64,000 nucleotides of DNA from CAYSCZ01 sp051155775 (GTDB lineage: Bacteria; Bacteroidota; Bacteroidia; Cytophagales; Cyclobacteriaceae): positions 32,631 to 96,630 of the forward strand of contig DAXETV010000012.1 of NCBI GenBank assembly GCA_051155775.1, given 5' to 3'. Shown one piece after another: positions 9,009 through 17,373 of this stretch. A program made the position numbers and the translations under genes. Each line of letters begins with the position of its first letter. The first letter of the stretch is position 1. The notes below the pieces were generated by a model. It worked only from the letters and a program-made list of their open reading frames with translations, ran no database searches and was not told the DNA's origin.

Positions 9009-9185
9009 ATGAAACAAATAAAAGAGATTGTATTAATGGGATTGGTGGTGCTATTATTTACTCCTCTTGCCTTTCTACTAATGCCTATAGTTCTGATTGG
9101 AGGAATAATCGGGGCTATTAAGACAATAATTGAGGGCAGATGGAAAAAAGCCAATTACCCTAAAATCCATCATCAGGTAAGTTAA
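9009..9185 (+). CDS. Small single-pass or hairpin membrane protein, 58 residues
   Basis: A short ORF of 58 codons. Residues about 6-38 are strongly hydrophobic (IVLMGLVVLLFTPLAFLLMP then IVLIGGIIGAI), enough for one long or two short membrane helices. A basic tail follows (EGRWKKANYPKIHHQ), as expected for a cytoplasmic end. The best evidence that it is translated is AAAGGAGGG at 8996-9004, a near-perfect Shine-Dalgarno sequence 4-5 bases before the ATG, which is rare in this window. It lies 39 bases before the AlkA-like gene on the same strand. I do not recognise the family. Confidence 0.6.
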   Translation: MKQIKEIVLMGLVVLLFTPLAFLLMPIVLIGGIIGAIKTIIEGRWKKANYPKIHHQVS

Positions 9186-9224
9186 CCTGGTACATATTGA
9201 TAAAACAATCAATATTTTTGATGG

Positions 9225-9842
9225 ATGCAAAAGCTTATGACGGATGAAGGCATTGAATATCTATGTGCCAAGGATTCTATATTCAGGTGGATCAGTGACA
9301 ATTATGGATTGCCACCAAATTGGAAAAGAAATCCCGGATTTGAGTCATTGGTTAAAATCATATTGGAACAACAGGTATCGCTAAATGCTGCCAAAGTCGC
9401 TTACGAAAAGCTAAAAAGTATTTGTTGCGAAATTGATCCACTTAAGATCTTACAACTGAGTGATAAGCAGATGCGTGATGCTTATGTAAGCAGACAAAAA
9501 GCCAACTATATCCGTGAACTTTCCAAAGCAATACTGGAGGGTAAATTTTTTTTTGAGGAACTTTTGAGTTTAGATCCATCAAAAGTATATGATAAATTAA
9601 CATCAATTAAAGGGATTGGTCCATGGACGGCAAATGTTTACATGATATTCTGCCTGCAATACCCCGACATTTTTCCGGAGGGTGATGTTGCATTGATTAA
9701 TACTATTAAAGAATTGAAAGAAGACATTGAACCAGAAAAATTTAATGATTTGATCAAAACGTGGTCACCATACCGAACTACTGCTGCATTTTTTCTCTGG
9801 CACTACTATTTAAGTAAAAGAGGACGAAAGGCTTTAATCTAG
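9225..9842 (+). CDS. DNA-3-methyladenine glycosylase II (AlkA-like, HhH-GPD superfamily)
   Basis: Cytoplasmic base-excision repair enzyme of 205 residues that removes alkylated purines. The substrate-pocket region reads ILEQQVSLNAA (residues 47-57). The helix-hairpin-helix is LTSIKGIGPWTANVYM (125-140), and the catalytic aspartate of the GPD signature is D154 in PEGDVAL. The length matches short AlkA-type enzymes that lack the N-terminal TBP-like domain of E. coli AlkA. There is no C-terminal FCL cluster, which argues against MutY or endonuclease III. The start ATG at 9225 was preferred because the ATG four bases earlier is out of frame. No SD is seen. Confidence 0.92.
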   Translation: MQKLMTDEGIEYLCAKDSIFRWISDNYGLPPNWKRNPGFESLVKIILEQQVSLNAAKVAYEKLKSICCEIDPLKILQLSDKQMRDAYVSRQKANYIRELSKAILEGKFFFEELLSLDPSKVYDKLTSIKGIGPWTANVYMIFCLQYPDIFPEGDVALINTIKELKEDIEPEKFNDLIKTWSPYRTTAAFFLWHYYLSKRGRKALI

Positions 9843-9899
9843 CTGGTAGATTCCCAATAAAGCAATATTAATTCTCAAATCAGTTACAAAATAATTAAT

Positions 9900-9907
9900 T
9901 ACTTTTG
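9900..9907 (+). promoter_or_regulatory. Candidate Bacteroidota -7 box for the lipoprotein/outer-membrane pair
   Basis: TACTTTTG matches TAnnTTTG exactly and ends 17 bases before the ATG at 9925. No TTTG is found at the expected -33 position, so support is partial. Confidence 0.4.
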
Positions 9908-9924
9908 TGGAAAAATAAATTAGA

Positions 9925-10476
9925 ATGAAACTTTTCAATACAATCACGATTCTGGTTATTTCTTTAGTTTCGTTATCTTGTGGGGATGCTGGAATAACTT
10001 TTAATTTAGCAAAGTTGGTTGAATATCCAATTTCTGTTAATGCAAACCAAATTAACGACAATGAATTTAACGGATCTGTTTCCACAGATCTTGCAACGTC
10101 TGAATTTAGTGATGTGTTAGATGAAATGCAGGATTTCAAGTTTAACTTTCTCGCATATCAGATTACTGACATAGAAAACACAATCAATCCTGCTGTAATA
10201 ACAAGCACGACTATTGAAATTGATGGCAGTGTACTATGGTCCTATGATCAAAATATCCAGGTTGTCAATACACAGGATGTAATCATATTTGATGAAGCCT
10301 TGGATTTTGCTCTTGATGGTTTTAATTTCAATACACTTTCCCAATGGATTCAAGATGTAGAAAATGGTAAAGATCCCACCATTAACTTGTCATTGACTTT
10401 TGAAGGCGAACCTGAAGATTTCACATTTATTGTGTTAACCGATACGCAAGCATTAGTTGACCGAAACTTAAACTAA
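9925..10476 (+). CDS. Putative lipoprotein of unknown function
   Basis: A 183-residue protein with a hydrophobic signal (residues 5-18) ending in SLSC (Cys19), followed by GDAG: a plausible lipobox, though Ser-Leu-Ser is a weak match. The mature part is acidic, rich in Asn, Asp and Thr, and predicted beta-rich (alternating strands such as TTIEIDGSVLWSYD and TINLSLTFEG). It lies one base before the next gene, so the two are almost certainly co-transcribed and may act together at the outer membrane. I do not recognise the family. Confidence 0.75.
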   Translation: MKLFNTITILVISLVSLSCGDAGITFNLAKLVEYPISVNANQINDNEFNGSVSTDLATSEFSDVLDEMQDFKFNFLAYQITDIENTINPAVITSTTIEIDGSVLWSYDQNIQVVNTQDVIIFDEALDFALDGFNFNTLSQWIQDVENGKDPTINLSLTFEGEPEDFTFIVLTDTQALVDRNLN

Positions 10477-10477
10477 G

Positions 10478-11488
10478 ATGAAAATTACCAGACTAATTAT
10501 AGGATTGTGTTTCATCGCAATCAATTTTCAATCCAACGGACAAGCTGATTTTGATAGATTTTTAGAAGCTGGACAAGAAGATGCCAATAAATTACTGGAG
10601 TCCTACTTTGAACCTTTTTTCATTGGTATGGGAAGTAATGTAAATAGTGGATGGATAAATACCGCAAAACCACATAAATTGCTAGGATTTGACCTGACAG
10701 TAACTGCCTCCGCCTCATTTATACCAACAGATGCCGAGTTTTTTACTTTTAATAACAGTGACTTTCAAAATGTGAAATTATCAGAAGGCAGTTCAGATGA
10801 ATTACCTACTATGATGGGGCCTAATCTTGCTGCTGATGATATTCCAGAATTGACATATTTTAATGATGGAGAAGAAGTTGTACGTTCAACAGCACCAACA
10901 GGCCTTGGAATAGAAGATGAAATTGGCTTTAATGCCGTACCAATTGTGATGCCCCAGCTAGGTATTGGGTTATTCAAGAATACTGAATTAAAATTTAGGT
11001 TTGTGCCTGAAACAACCATAGAAGATGATGACGGTGATGGTAAAATAAAGATGTTGGGATTTGGTGTACTTCACGATGTTAAGCAATGGATACCTGGTAT
11101 AAAACTATTGCCTTTCGATTTATCTCTCTTTGCGGGCTACACCACATTAGATGTTGAGGTTCCGTTAGATGAAGATTTCCCTGACAGAATCGGCACCCTC
11201 GAACTGGATGCACTAAATATTGAAGCAATTGTATCTAAAAAATTCTCTGTTTTAACTGCTTATGCATCACTAGGTTATAGTAATTTTTCAAATAATGTAT
11301 CCCTATTAGGCACCTATGAAACTGAATCGGAGGTATTTACAAACCCTATAGACCTGGATTTTTCCAGCAACAGTTTTAAAGGAAAATTAGGTCTAAGAGT
11401 AAAGCTTTTAATACTTACAATTCAAGCAGATTATACTATTCAGGAATATAATACCTTCTCGACAGGTGTTGGAATAAGTTTTAGATAA
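10478..11488 (+). CDS. Predicted outer-membrane beta-barrel protein, DUF6588-like
   Basis: A 336-residue protein with a signal peptide (about residues 1-22, ending near NGQA). The first part reads FLEAGQEDANKLLESYFEPF and GFDLTVTASASFIPTDAEFF. Amphipathic strands follow, and the C-terminus ends GVGISFR with an aromatic near the end, as in outer-membrane barrels. The N-terminal pattern (EAGQEDANKLLESYFEP, then a modelled 'GFDLT' strand) recalls the Bacteroidota family DUF6588, but I assign that from memory only. The start ATG is one base after the stop of the lipoprotein gene, so the pair is one transcription unit. Confidence 0.78.
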   Translation: MKITRLIIGLCFIAINFQSNGQADFDRFLEAGQEDANKLLESYFEPFFIGMGSNVNSGWINTAKPHKLLGFDLTVTASASFIPTDAEFFTFNNSDFQNVKLSEGSSDELPTMMGPNLAADDIPELTYFNDGEEVVRSTAPTGLGIEDEIGFNAVPIVMPQLGIGLFKNTELKFRFVPETTIEDDDGDGKIKMLGFGVLHDVKQWIPGIKLLPFDLSLFAGYTTLDVEVPLDEDFPDRIGTLELDALNIEAIVSKKFSVLTAYASLGYSNFSNNVSLLGTYETESEVFTNPIDLDFSSNSFKGKLGLRVKLLILTIQADYTIQEYNTFSTGVGISFR

Positions 11489-11506
11489 ACCCGATAAACG
11501 TGGTGA

Positions 11507-12481
11507 TCATATAGTGACCACCACCTTTCCTTTTACTTTTCGGTCTTTCACCAGGTTCAATGCTGATATCGATTCTTTAAACGTAAAGACCTTATCAATT
11601 TGGGGTTTTATCTTACCTCCGGCTAACCAATGAATTAATTTTTCTACATTTTTTGCATTTGCTTCTGGCTCATTTCTAAAAAAACTTCCCCAAAATGCAC
11701 CAACGATAGAGGCACTTTTTAATAATGGTAGATTGAGAGGAATTGACGGAATGCTTCCGGCAGCAAATCCCACAATTAAATAACGCCCATACCTGGCAAT
11801 TGACCTAAATGCCGTCTCTGAGTAATGACCTCCAACTGGGTCATAGATTACATCGACACCTTTACCTTTTGTAAGTGCTTTTACTTGAGATTTTAAATCC
11901 AAAGCCTCATAATTTATCAATTCGTCAGCACCATTTGATTTACAAAAACTGAGCTTATCATGTGTTGAAGCAGCAGCTATTACCTTACATCCAATCACTT
12001 TTGCTATTTGAATAGCAGCAACGCCTACACCTCCTGCAGCACCCAGAACTAAAAGAACTTCGCTGCTCTTCAATTGACCCCTATCTACCAATGCATGATA
12101 AGATGTACCATAGGTCATCAAAAATGCAGCAGCTTTTTCAGAAGATATCTCAGATGATACCGGAAAAGTATTGGAAGCCTTACCAACTACATACTCAGCT
12201 AGTCCTCCCCAGGTCGTTCCTGATACCACCCTATCACCAACTTTAAGTCCTTTAATGTCATTAGATACAGCTTCAATAATACCATAAACTTCAGCGCCTG
12301 GTGAAAAAGGAAAATCTGGTTTGAATTGATATTGCCCTTCAATGATTAGTGTGTCAGGAAAATTAATGCCACATGCCACCACTCTGATCAGCACCTGACC
12401 AGCTTCTATCTCTGGGATCGGTAATTCTCCAATGAATAAATCCTCCGGAGGTCCGTATTTGCTACAAATCAGTGCCTTCAA
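11507..12481 (-). CDS. NADPH:quinone oxidoreductase (zinc-free MDR family)
   Basis: Cytoplasmic medium-chain dehydrogenase/reductase of 324 residues, acting on quinones or alpha,beta-unsaturated carbonyls. It has the GroES-like start (IPEIEAGQVLIRVVACGINF), the PGAEVYGII strand and the Rossmann motif VLGAAGGVGVAAIQIAK, typical of QOR. Zinc-binding cysteines and the GHE motif are absent, unlike the alcohol dehydrogenase at 4825. YDPVGGHY marks the second nucleotide contact. The gene follows hslV by 7 bases on the same strand and was probably carried along in one transcript, though no functional link between them is known. Confidence 0.93.
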   Translation of the reverse strand: MKALICSKYGPPEDLFIGELPIPEIEAGQVLIRVVACGINFPDTLIIEGQYQFKPDFPFSPGAEVYGIIEAVSNDIKGLKVGDRVVSGTTWGGLAEYVVGKASNTFPVSSEISSEKAAAFLMTYGTSYHALVDRGQLKSSEVLLVLGAAGGVGVAAIQIAKVIGCKVIAAASTHDKLSFCKSNGADELINYEALDLKSQVKALTKGKGVDVIYDPVGGHYSETAFRSIARYGRYLIVGFAAGSIPSIPLNLPLLKSASIVGAFWGSFFRNEPEANAKNVEKLIHWLAGGKIKPQIDKVFTFKESISALNLVKDRKVKGKVVVTI

Positions 12482-12488
12482 TGATCAA

Positions 12489-13028
12489 TCAATCTAGTTT
12501 TTCAATTATCAGGTTATGGTTAGTGTAAATACATATGTCTGCGGCTATTGTTAAACTTTCCTTCACCATTTCCCCGGCTGTTAATTGTGGGCTGTGTTTT
12601 TTTAATGCCAATGCTGCAGATTGCGCGAACATGCTTCCGGAACCTATTGCTGCAATTTCATGATCGGGTTCTATAACATCTCCGGTGCCTGAAATTATAA
12701 GTATTTGCTCTTTATCGGCAACCACCAACATGGCTTCCAATCTCCTAAGAAATCGATCCATACGCCATTCCTTGGCCAACTCTATAGCTGATCGCTTCAT
12801 GTTTGACCCATAGGCACCAAGTTTCTCCTCAAATTTCTCAATAAGTGTGAAAGCATCGGCAGTTGAGCCGGCAAAACCCGCAAGGATATTATTGTTCGCC
12901 AGTTTTCGTATTTTCCTGACGTTACTTTTTGCCACTGTATTTCCAAAAGTGGCTTGCCCATCTGCTCCAATTGCTACACTATCGTGATGGAGGATCGCAA
13001 TTACTGTGGTTGAATGAAATTTGGTCAT
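12489..13028 (-). CDS. hslV: ATP-dependent protease proteolytic subunit HslV (ClpQ)
   Basis: Peptidase subunit of the HslUV (ClpYQ) protease, 179 residues. The core reads TTVIAILHHDSVAIGADGQATFGNTVAKS, the HslV signature, with GFAGSTADAFTL downstream. Mature HslV uses an N-terminal threonine; here it would be T7 of HSTTV, which needs removal of six residues, a longer leader than the usual single Met. The alignment MTKFHSTTV with CodW of Bacillus (MSSFHATTI) instead suggests T2 as the nucleophile after Met removal. The ATPase partner HslU is not in the window. The gene follows the E2 terminator by a few bases and overlaps nothing. Confidence 0.94.
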   Translation of the reverse strand: MTKFHSTTVIAILHHDSVAIGADGQATFGNTVAKSNVRKIRKLANNNILAGFAGSTADAFTLIEKFEEKLGAYGSNMKRSAIELAKEWRMDRFLRRLEAMLVVADKEQILIISGTGDVIEPDHEIAAIGSGSMFAQSAALALKKHSPQLTAGEMVKESLTIAADICIYTNHNLIIEKLD

Positions 13029-13040
13029 GGTTTATTTAAT

Positions 13041-13070
13041 AAAAAATCCCGTGCCATCAGCAAACGGGAT
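13041..13070 (-). terminator. Rho-independent terminator after the E2 gene
   Basis: On the minus strand ATCCCGT pairs with ACGGGAT around an 11-base loop, and a run of Ts follows. It lies between the E2 stop (13096) and the hslV start (13028), so E2 transcripts can end here and hslV may depend on readthrough or on its own promoter. Confidence 0.75.
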
Positions 13071-13095
13071 CAGTGAGTTATGGTTGTATAATGTT

Positions 13096-14745
13096 TTAAA
13101 TCAATATTCGAACGGGGTCTTCAAGTAACTCTTTGAAGGTCTTTAAAAAAGCTGCACCGGTGGCTCCATCCACAGCCCGATGATCACAGGATAGTGTTAC
13201 TTTCATTACATTACCTGGAACTAACTGACCATCTTTTACCACGGCAGTTTCTTTAATTCCCCCAACAGCCATTATGCAAGAATCAGGCGGGTTTATGATC
13301 GCTGTAAATTCCTCTATTCCAAACATACCTAGGTTTGAGATTGAAAATGTATTACCCTCCCAATCAGAAGGCTGGAGCTTTTTCTCCTTGGCTTTTCTGG
13401 CCAGACTTTTAACTTCAGAAGAAATATGAGCTAGTGATTTGTTATCTGCAAACCTTATTACCGGAACCAATAAACCCTCAGGAACTGCTACAGCCACACC
13501 GACATGAATGTGTTCATTTTTTATAATTTTATCCCCTGTCCATGAAACATTCACATCCAGATGTCTTCTTAATGCTGCCGATGTCGCCTTAATAACCATG
13601 TCATTGAAGGATACTTTCACAGGTGAATATTCATTGATGCTCTTTCTTGCCTCTATCGCCTTATCCATATTAATTTCCATGGTTAGATAGAAGTGTGGCG
13701 CGGTAAACTTGCTCTCAGACAAGCGCTTAGCGATGGTTTTACGCATCTGGGAAACAGGTTCCTCCTTCGTCTTTTCCTCACCCACAACTGTTGGTAATTT
13801 AATTTCCGTTGCTGGAGCAGCGCTTTCCTCTTTTTTGGGAGCCGGTTCTGTAGCAGTAGAAGATTCAGCAGGTTGATAGGACTCAATGTCTCTTTTTATG
13901 ATTCTGCCACCATCTCCCGTACCTTTTATTTTAGCAATATCATATCCTCTGTCTTCAGCCATTTTTTTAGCCAACGGTGAGGCCTTTATTCTTCCATTAT
14001 CATCGGATTTAGTTTCCATGGTGGAACTATCCGGAGATTCTTTGGAGATATCTTCTTTTGTAAACTCTTGTCCGGCAGGTTCGGTATCTTTTTCTCCTTT
14101 AGACTGGTGTGCTTTGAGTAAAGCTTCATAATTAGCACCTTTCTCACCCAGCACGGCAATCACTCCATCAATCGCCACAGAATTACCAGCCTCCACTGCT
14201 TTGTAAAGCAATGTACCATCCTCATAGGCTTCCAGTTCCATGGTAGCTTTATCAGTTTCAACTTCAGCCAAGATATCACCTGATTTAACTTCATCACCAA
14301 CTTCTTTTTGCCAGGAAGCGATTACACCTTCTTCCATGGTATCGCTCATTTTTGGCATGAGTACCAAAGTTGCAGCTATAGATGATGTATCAATTTCCTC
14401 TTCAGGCTGTTCTTTCTTCTCTTCAACGGGATGACTATCTGTTTCTTTGTCATTGGAGGTCCCATTTGTTGATTTTATTTCCTGCAATAAATCATCAATA
14501 TTTTCTCCACTTTCACCGATAACGGCTATCACACCATCCACAGGCACGGATTCTTTTTCTTTGGCACCAATATGCAAAAGCGTACCATCTTCATATGATT
14601 CAAGCTCCATTGTTGCTTTATCGGTTTCTACTTCAGCAATTACATCACCTGAACTTACTTTATCTCCTTCTTTTACCAACCATGAGGCGATCACACCTTC
14701 TTCCATGGTATCGCTCATTTTTGGCATGCGTATAACTTCAGCCAT
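13096..14745 (-). CDS. Pyruvate dehydrogenase complex E2, dihydrolipoamide acetyltransferase, two lipoyl domains
   Basis: Core of the pyruvate (or branched-chain) dehydrogenase complex; it moves the acyl group from E1 to CoA. Domains of the 549-residue protein: lipoyl 1 at 1-80 (lipoyl-lysine K43 in ETDKATMEL), lipoyl 2 at 125-205 (K166, same context), acidic linkers, the peripheral-subunit-binding domain at 252-290 (ASPLAKKMAEDRGYDIAKI), a Pro/Ala/Glu-rich linker, and the catalytic domain at about 325-549 with DHRAVDG (H522, D526). The two lipoyl domains are strikingly alike (MPKMSDTMEEGVIASW in both), which points to recent duplication or gene conversion. E1 is not adjacent; the fused E1 at 45358 is a possible partner. 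A terminator follows the gene. Confidence 0.95.
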   Translation of the reverse strand: MAEVIRMPKMSDTMEEGVIASWLVKEGDKVSSGDVIAEVETDKATMELESYEDGTLLHIGAKEKESVPVDGVIAVIGESGENIDDLLQEIKSTNGTSNDKETDSHPVEEKKEQPEEEIDTSSIAATLVLMPKMSDTMEEGVIASWQKEVGDEVKSGDILAEVETDKATMELEAYEDGTLLYKAVEAGNSVAIDGVIAVLGEKGANYEALLKAHQSKGEKDTEPAGQEFTKEDISKESPDSSTMETKSDDNGRIKASPLAKKMAEDRGYDIAKIKGTGDGGRIIKRDIESYQPAESSTATEPAPKKEESAAPATEIKLPTVVGEEKTKEEPVSQMRKTIAKRLSESKFTAPHFYLTMEINMDKAIEARKSINEYSPVKVSFNDMVIKATSAALRRHLDVNVSWTGDKIIKNEHIHVGVAVAVPEGLLVPVIRFADNKSLAHISSEVKSLARKAKEKKLQPSDWEGNTFSISNLGMFGIEEFTAIINPPDSCIMAVGGIKETAVVKDGQLVPGNVMKVTLSCDHRAVDGATGAAFLKTFKELLEDPVRILI

Positions 14746-14869
14746 GTTTCTTTTATAATTTAATTGTTTAGTTACTTTTTTAAACTACCAAATTAAATTA
14801 AAACTGTTTTATAAGTTTAATTATTGACTATTAAATGTATTGTAATTAAATATGAAGACTAAGATTGGT

Positions 14870-14877
14870 AGTTTTGT
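14870..14877 (+). promoter_or_regulatory. Candidate Bacteroidota -7 box for the SRAP gene
   Basis: TAGTTTTG matches TAnnTTTG exactly, 17 bases before the ATG at 14894. A -33 TTTG at the usual spacing is not evident. Confidence 0.38.
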
Positions 14878-14893
14878 TGATGATGTTTAGAAA

Positions 14894-15589
14894 ATGTATG
14901 ATAGATATACAATAACAGTTGATAAACAAAAGTTAGGAGAACTAACGCAATATCCTGTAACCGATAATTATGTGCCAACATATAATGCTGGTCCGGGCCA
15001 GCAATTACCCATTGTAAAAAATAACAATGTTAATCAATTAACATATGGCTACTGGGGGACAATCCCAAGTTGGTCAAAGAATAAACCCGTTAGTACAAAA
15101 CTGCTTAACATGAGCCTGACAACGCTCGAAAAAAAACTTTCCTCCAGACCCACTATAAAAAGCAGACGATGCCTGGCTTTGGCTGATGGGTTTTACGTTT
15201 GGAAAAAAATCAGCAAAAAGCAAAAAACACCTTATTATTTTTGGTCAAAGGATATCCCATTTTTTTTCTTACCTGGTCTTTGGGAAGAATTTGAAGTTGA
15301 CAATAAGATTTTCTGCACATTTATTTTATTGTCCATGGAATCTCATGGAATAATATCAGCGAATGACAGTGAGATGCCTGCAATTATAAAATACGAATTA
15401 AGAAATAAATGGCTTTCAATTAATCCAGACCTCAACGATCTGAAAGAATTATTAGATGATTTTCCATACCAAAATTTATCTTATCATCCAGTGACGCCCA
15501 AAATAGCTGACCTGTCATATGATAATCCTTCATTAATTGAATCAACACCACCATCCGATCAACATGGAAACCTAACCTTATTTAATTAA
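14894..15589 (+). CDS. SRAP (HMCES/YedK)-family protein lacking all catalytic residues
   Basis: A 231-residue member of the SOS-response-associated peptidase family, whose active members crosslink through Cys2 to abasic sites in single-stranded DNA. The fold is clear: PTYNAGPGQQLPIV, LTYGYWGTIPSW, RRCLALADGFY, LPGLWEEF and HPVTPKIAD match the family in order. The start is fixed as MYDRY in place of MCGRY, so the crosslinking Cys2 is Tyr. The ADGF(Y)EW glutamate is V102, the HDRMP histidine is N157 (ANDSEMP), and the Arg of NAR is S74. The frame is intact, so this looks like a maintained pseudoenzyme, perhaps a non-covalent DNA binder, rather than a decayed gene. It is probably monocistronic, with a -7 box just upstream. 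Confidence 0.85.
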   Translation: MYDRYTITVDKQKLGELTQYPVTDNYVPTYNAGPGQQLPIVKNNNVNQLTYGYWGTIPSWSKNKPVSTKLLNMSLTTLEKKLSSRPTIKSRRCLALADGFYVWKKISKKQKTPYYFWSKDIPFFFLPGLWEEFEVDNKIFCTFILLSMESHGIISANDSEMPAIIKYELRNKWLSINPDLNDLKELLDDFPYQNLSYHPVTPKIADLSYDNPSLIESTPPSDQHGNLTLFN

Positions 15590-15737
15590 TTTTATCTGAA
15601 TAGATAATTTTATAGTCTTAAAATTGAAATCATTTAAATAATCACACCTTATCCTACTTTCGATTTCCAATCAAAGCGGATTTTATTAGATTTATTTTTT
15701 ACAATAAAAAATTTATAGTTATAACATTTAAAACCTG

Positions 15738-16745
15738 ATGAAAAGATCAAAGATTGCTGGCATTGGATACTATGTCCCCGATAATGTGGTGACAAATGCA
15801 GACCTTGAAAAATTAATGGAAACCACCAATGATTGGATAATCGAGCGCACGGGCATCAAAGAAAGAAGATTTGCAGATAAAGCTAAAGGAGAAACCCCAT
15901 CAACCATGGGAACAAAAGCAGCACTTCAAGCTATAGAACGTGCCGGCATCACTAAAGATGATGTTGATTTTATCATCTTTGCAACCTTAAGTCCTGATTA
16001 TTATTTCCCCGGACCAGGGGTATTAGTTCAGGAACAACTCGAAATAAAAGAAATTGGCGCACTCGATGTTAGAAATCAATGCTCAGGTTTTATTTATTCA
16101 TTAAGTGTCGCAGACCAGTTTATAAAAACCGGTATGTATAAAAATATATTGGTTATCGGGAGTGAACTGCATAGCGGAGGCCTGGACTTAACCACCAGAG
16201 GCAGAGCTGTCTCTGTGATATTTGGTGATGGTGCTGGCGCTGTGGTCATTCAACCCACTGATGAGCCTGACCAGGGAATTCTATCCACACATTTGCATTC
16301 TGAAGGAAAGCACGCCACTGAATTGGCACTTATCGGCCCTAATACAACCCGATGGGTGCCTGAAATAATCCACGAAAATGACCCGGAAGATATCAGCTAT
16401 TACCCATACATGAATGGAAATTTCGTCTTTAAGCATGCCGTCACAAGATTTATCCAGGTAATTTCCGAAGCTTTAATTACCAATGGTTACAAAACAGAAG
16501 ATATTGATCTACTGGTACCACACCAGGCTAATCTAAGAATAAGCCAGTTCGTTCAGCAAAAACTCAAACTTGCGGAGGATAAGGTTTATAATAATATTCA
16601 AAAATATGGTAATACAACAGCTGCTTCTATACCAATTGCACTGAACGAAGCGTGGGAAAATGGTAAAGTGAAGAATGGGGATTTGATATGCTTAGCCGCT
16701 TTTGGAAGTGGATTCACCTGGGCCTCTGCCTTAATCAGGTGGTAA
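15738..16745 (+). CDS. fabH: 3-oxoacyl-ACP synthase III (KASIII), first copy
   Basis: Condensing enzyme of 335 residues that starts fatty-acid synthesis by joining an acyl-CoA to malonyl-ACP. The catalytic triad is present: C115 (RNQCSGFIYS), H262 (VPHQANLRI) and N292 (GNTTAASIP). The N-terminus reads IAGIGYYVPDNVVTN, then TTNDWIIERTGIKERR, the standard start. A second KASIII is encoded at 27668 inside the lipid cluster. This one stands alone with a small unknown protein 3 bases downstream and may have a different primer preference (for example branched or longer acyl-CoA), or serve another pathway such as ketone or aryl-polyene synthesis; the sequence does not decide. Confidence 0.93.
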   Translation: MKRSKIAGIGYYVPDNVVTNADLEKLMETTNDWIIERTGIKERRFADKAKGETPSTMGTKAALQAIERAGITKDDVDFIIFATLSPDYYFPGPGVLVQEQLEIKEIGALDVRNQCSGFIYSLSVADQFIKTGMYKNILVIGSELHSGGLDLTTRGRAVSVIFGDGAGAVVIQPTDEPDQGILSTHLHSEGKHATELALIGPNTTRWVPEIIHENDPEDISYYPYMNGNFVFKHAVTRFIQVISEALITNGYKTEDIDLLVPHQANLRISQFVQQKLKLAEDKVYNNIQKYGNTTAASIPIALNEAWENGKVKNGDLICLAAFGSGFTWASALIRW

Positions 16746-16748
16746 TAG

Positions 16749-17342
16749 ATGGCTAAAAGTCAATATTTCACCCCCCACGAAAAAGAATATCTTGGCGATG
16801 TTAATTTTTTACTGGCTAAAAGAGCCATCTCCGATAAAATAAATGACCTTTTCAATAATGCTTTGAAACAGGCAGAAGATTCTCTAAAAGCTTTTCCATC
16901 GCACGCCTTAAAAAATACTTTTAAAATATCTAAAGGAGAAAATTATAAAGGCCTGCCCTATTTTGTACTTGATTATCCACGTCTTTTCTCCAAAAAAGAT
17001 GTTTTCAACTGTAGGCTGTTGATATGGTGGGGTAATTTATTCAGTTTTTCTTTCCATCTGGAGGGGCAATCAAGACAACAATATATGAATCAAATAGTAA
17101 ACTGTTATGATTTTCTGGCTTGTAATGATTATTATATATGCACGAATGACAACCCATGGGAACATTATTTTAAGCAGGATAATTTTGTTTCAATAGAAGG
17201 AGTCAGTAGGGAGCAATTTGAAGCACAGATTTATACATCTTATTTTTTAAAAATATCAAAAAAACGAGATATTGAGGATATTGAATATCTTATTGACTTT
17301 TATAAAAGTTGTATGCAGGATGTCATTTCAATAATAAGTTAA
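16749..17342 (+). CDS. Conserved hypothetical protein, co-transcribed with KASIII
   Basis: A 197-residue cytoplasmic-looking protein with no signal peptide or membrane helix. It is rich in aromatic residues (LPYFVLDYPRLF, LLIWWGNLFSFSFHLEG, NDNPWEHYF). The charged N-terminus (MAKSQYFTPHEKEYLGDV) is predicted helical. I do not recognise a family or catalytic motif. The start is 3 bases after the fabH stop, so it is very probably expressed with that enzyme, but no function can be inferred beyond that. The next gene begins 31 bases later. Confidence 0.75.
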   Translation: MAKSQYFTPHEKEYLGDVNFLLAKRAISDKINDLFNNALKQAEDSLKAFPSHALKNTFKISKGENYKGLPYFVLDYPRLFSKKDVFNCRLLIWWGNLFSFSFHLEGQSRQQYMNQIVNCYDFLACNDYYICTNDNPWEHYFKQDNFVSIEGVSREQFEAQIYTSYFLKISKKRDIEDIEYLIDFYKSCMQDVISIIS

Positions 17343-17373
17343 TTGACGAATAGTTTTTGATAATGATCTGAAT

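Noticed and set aside
13508..14758. Plus-strand ORFs opposite the E2 gene, including a repeated pair
   Set aside because: They mirror the duplicated lipoyl domains on the other strand and have no start context or family signature.
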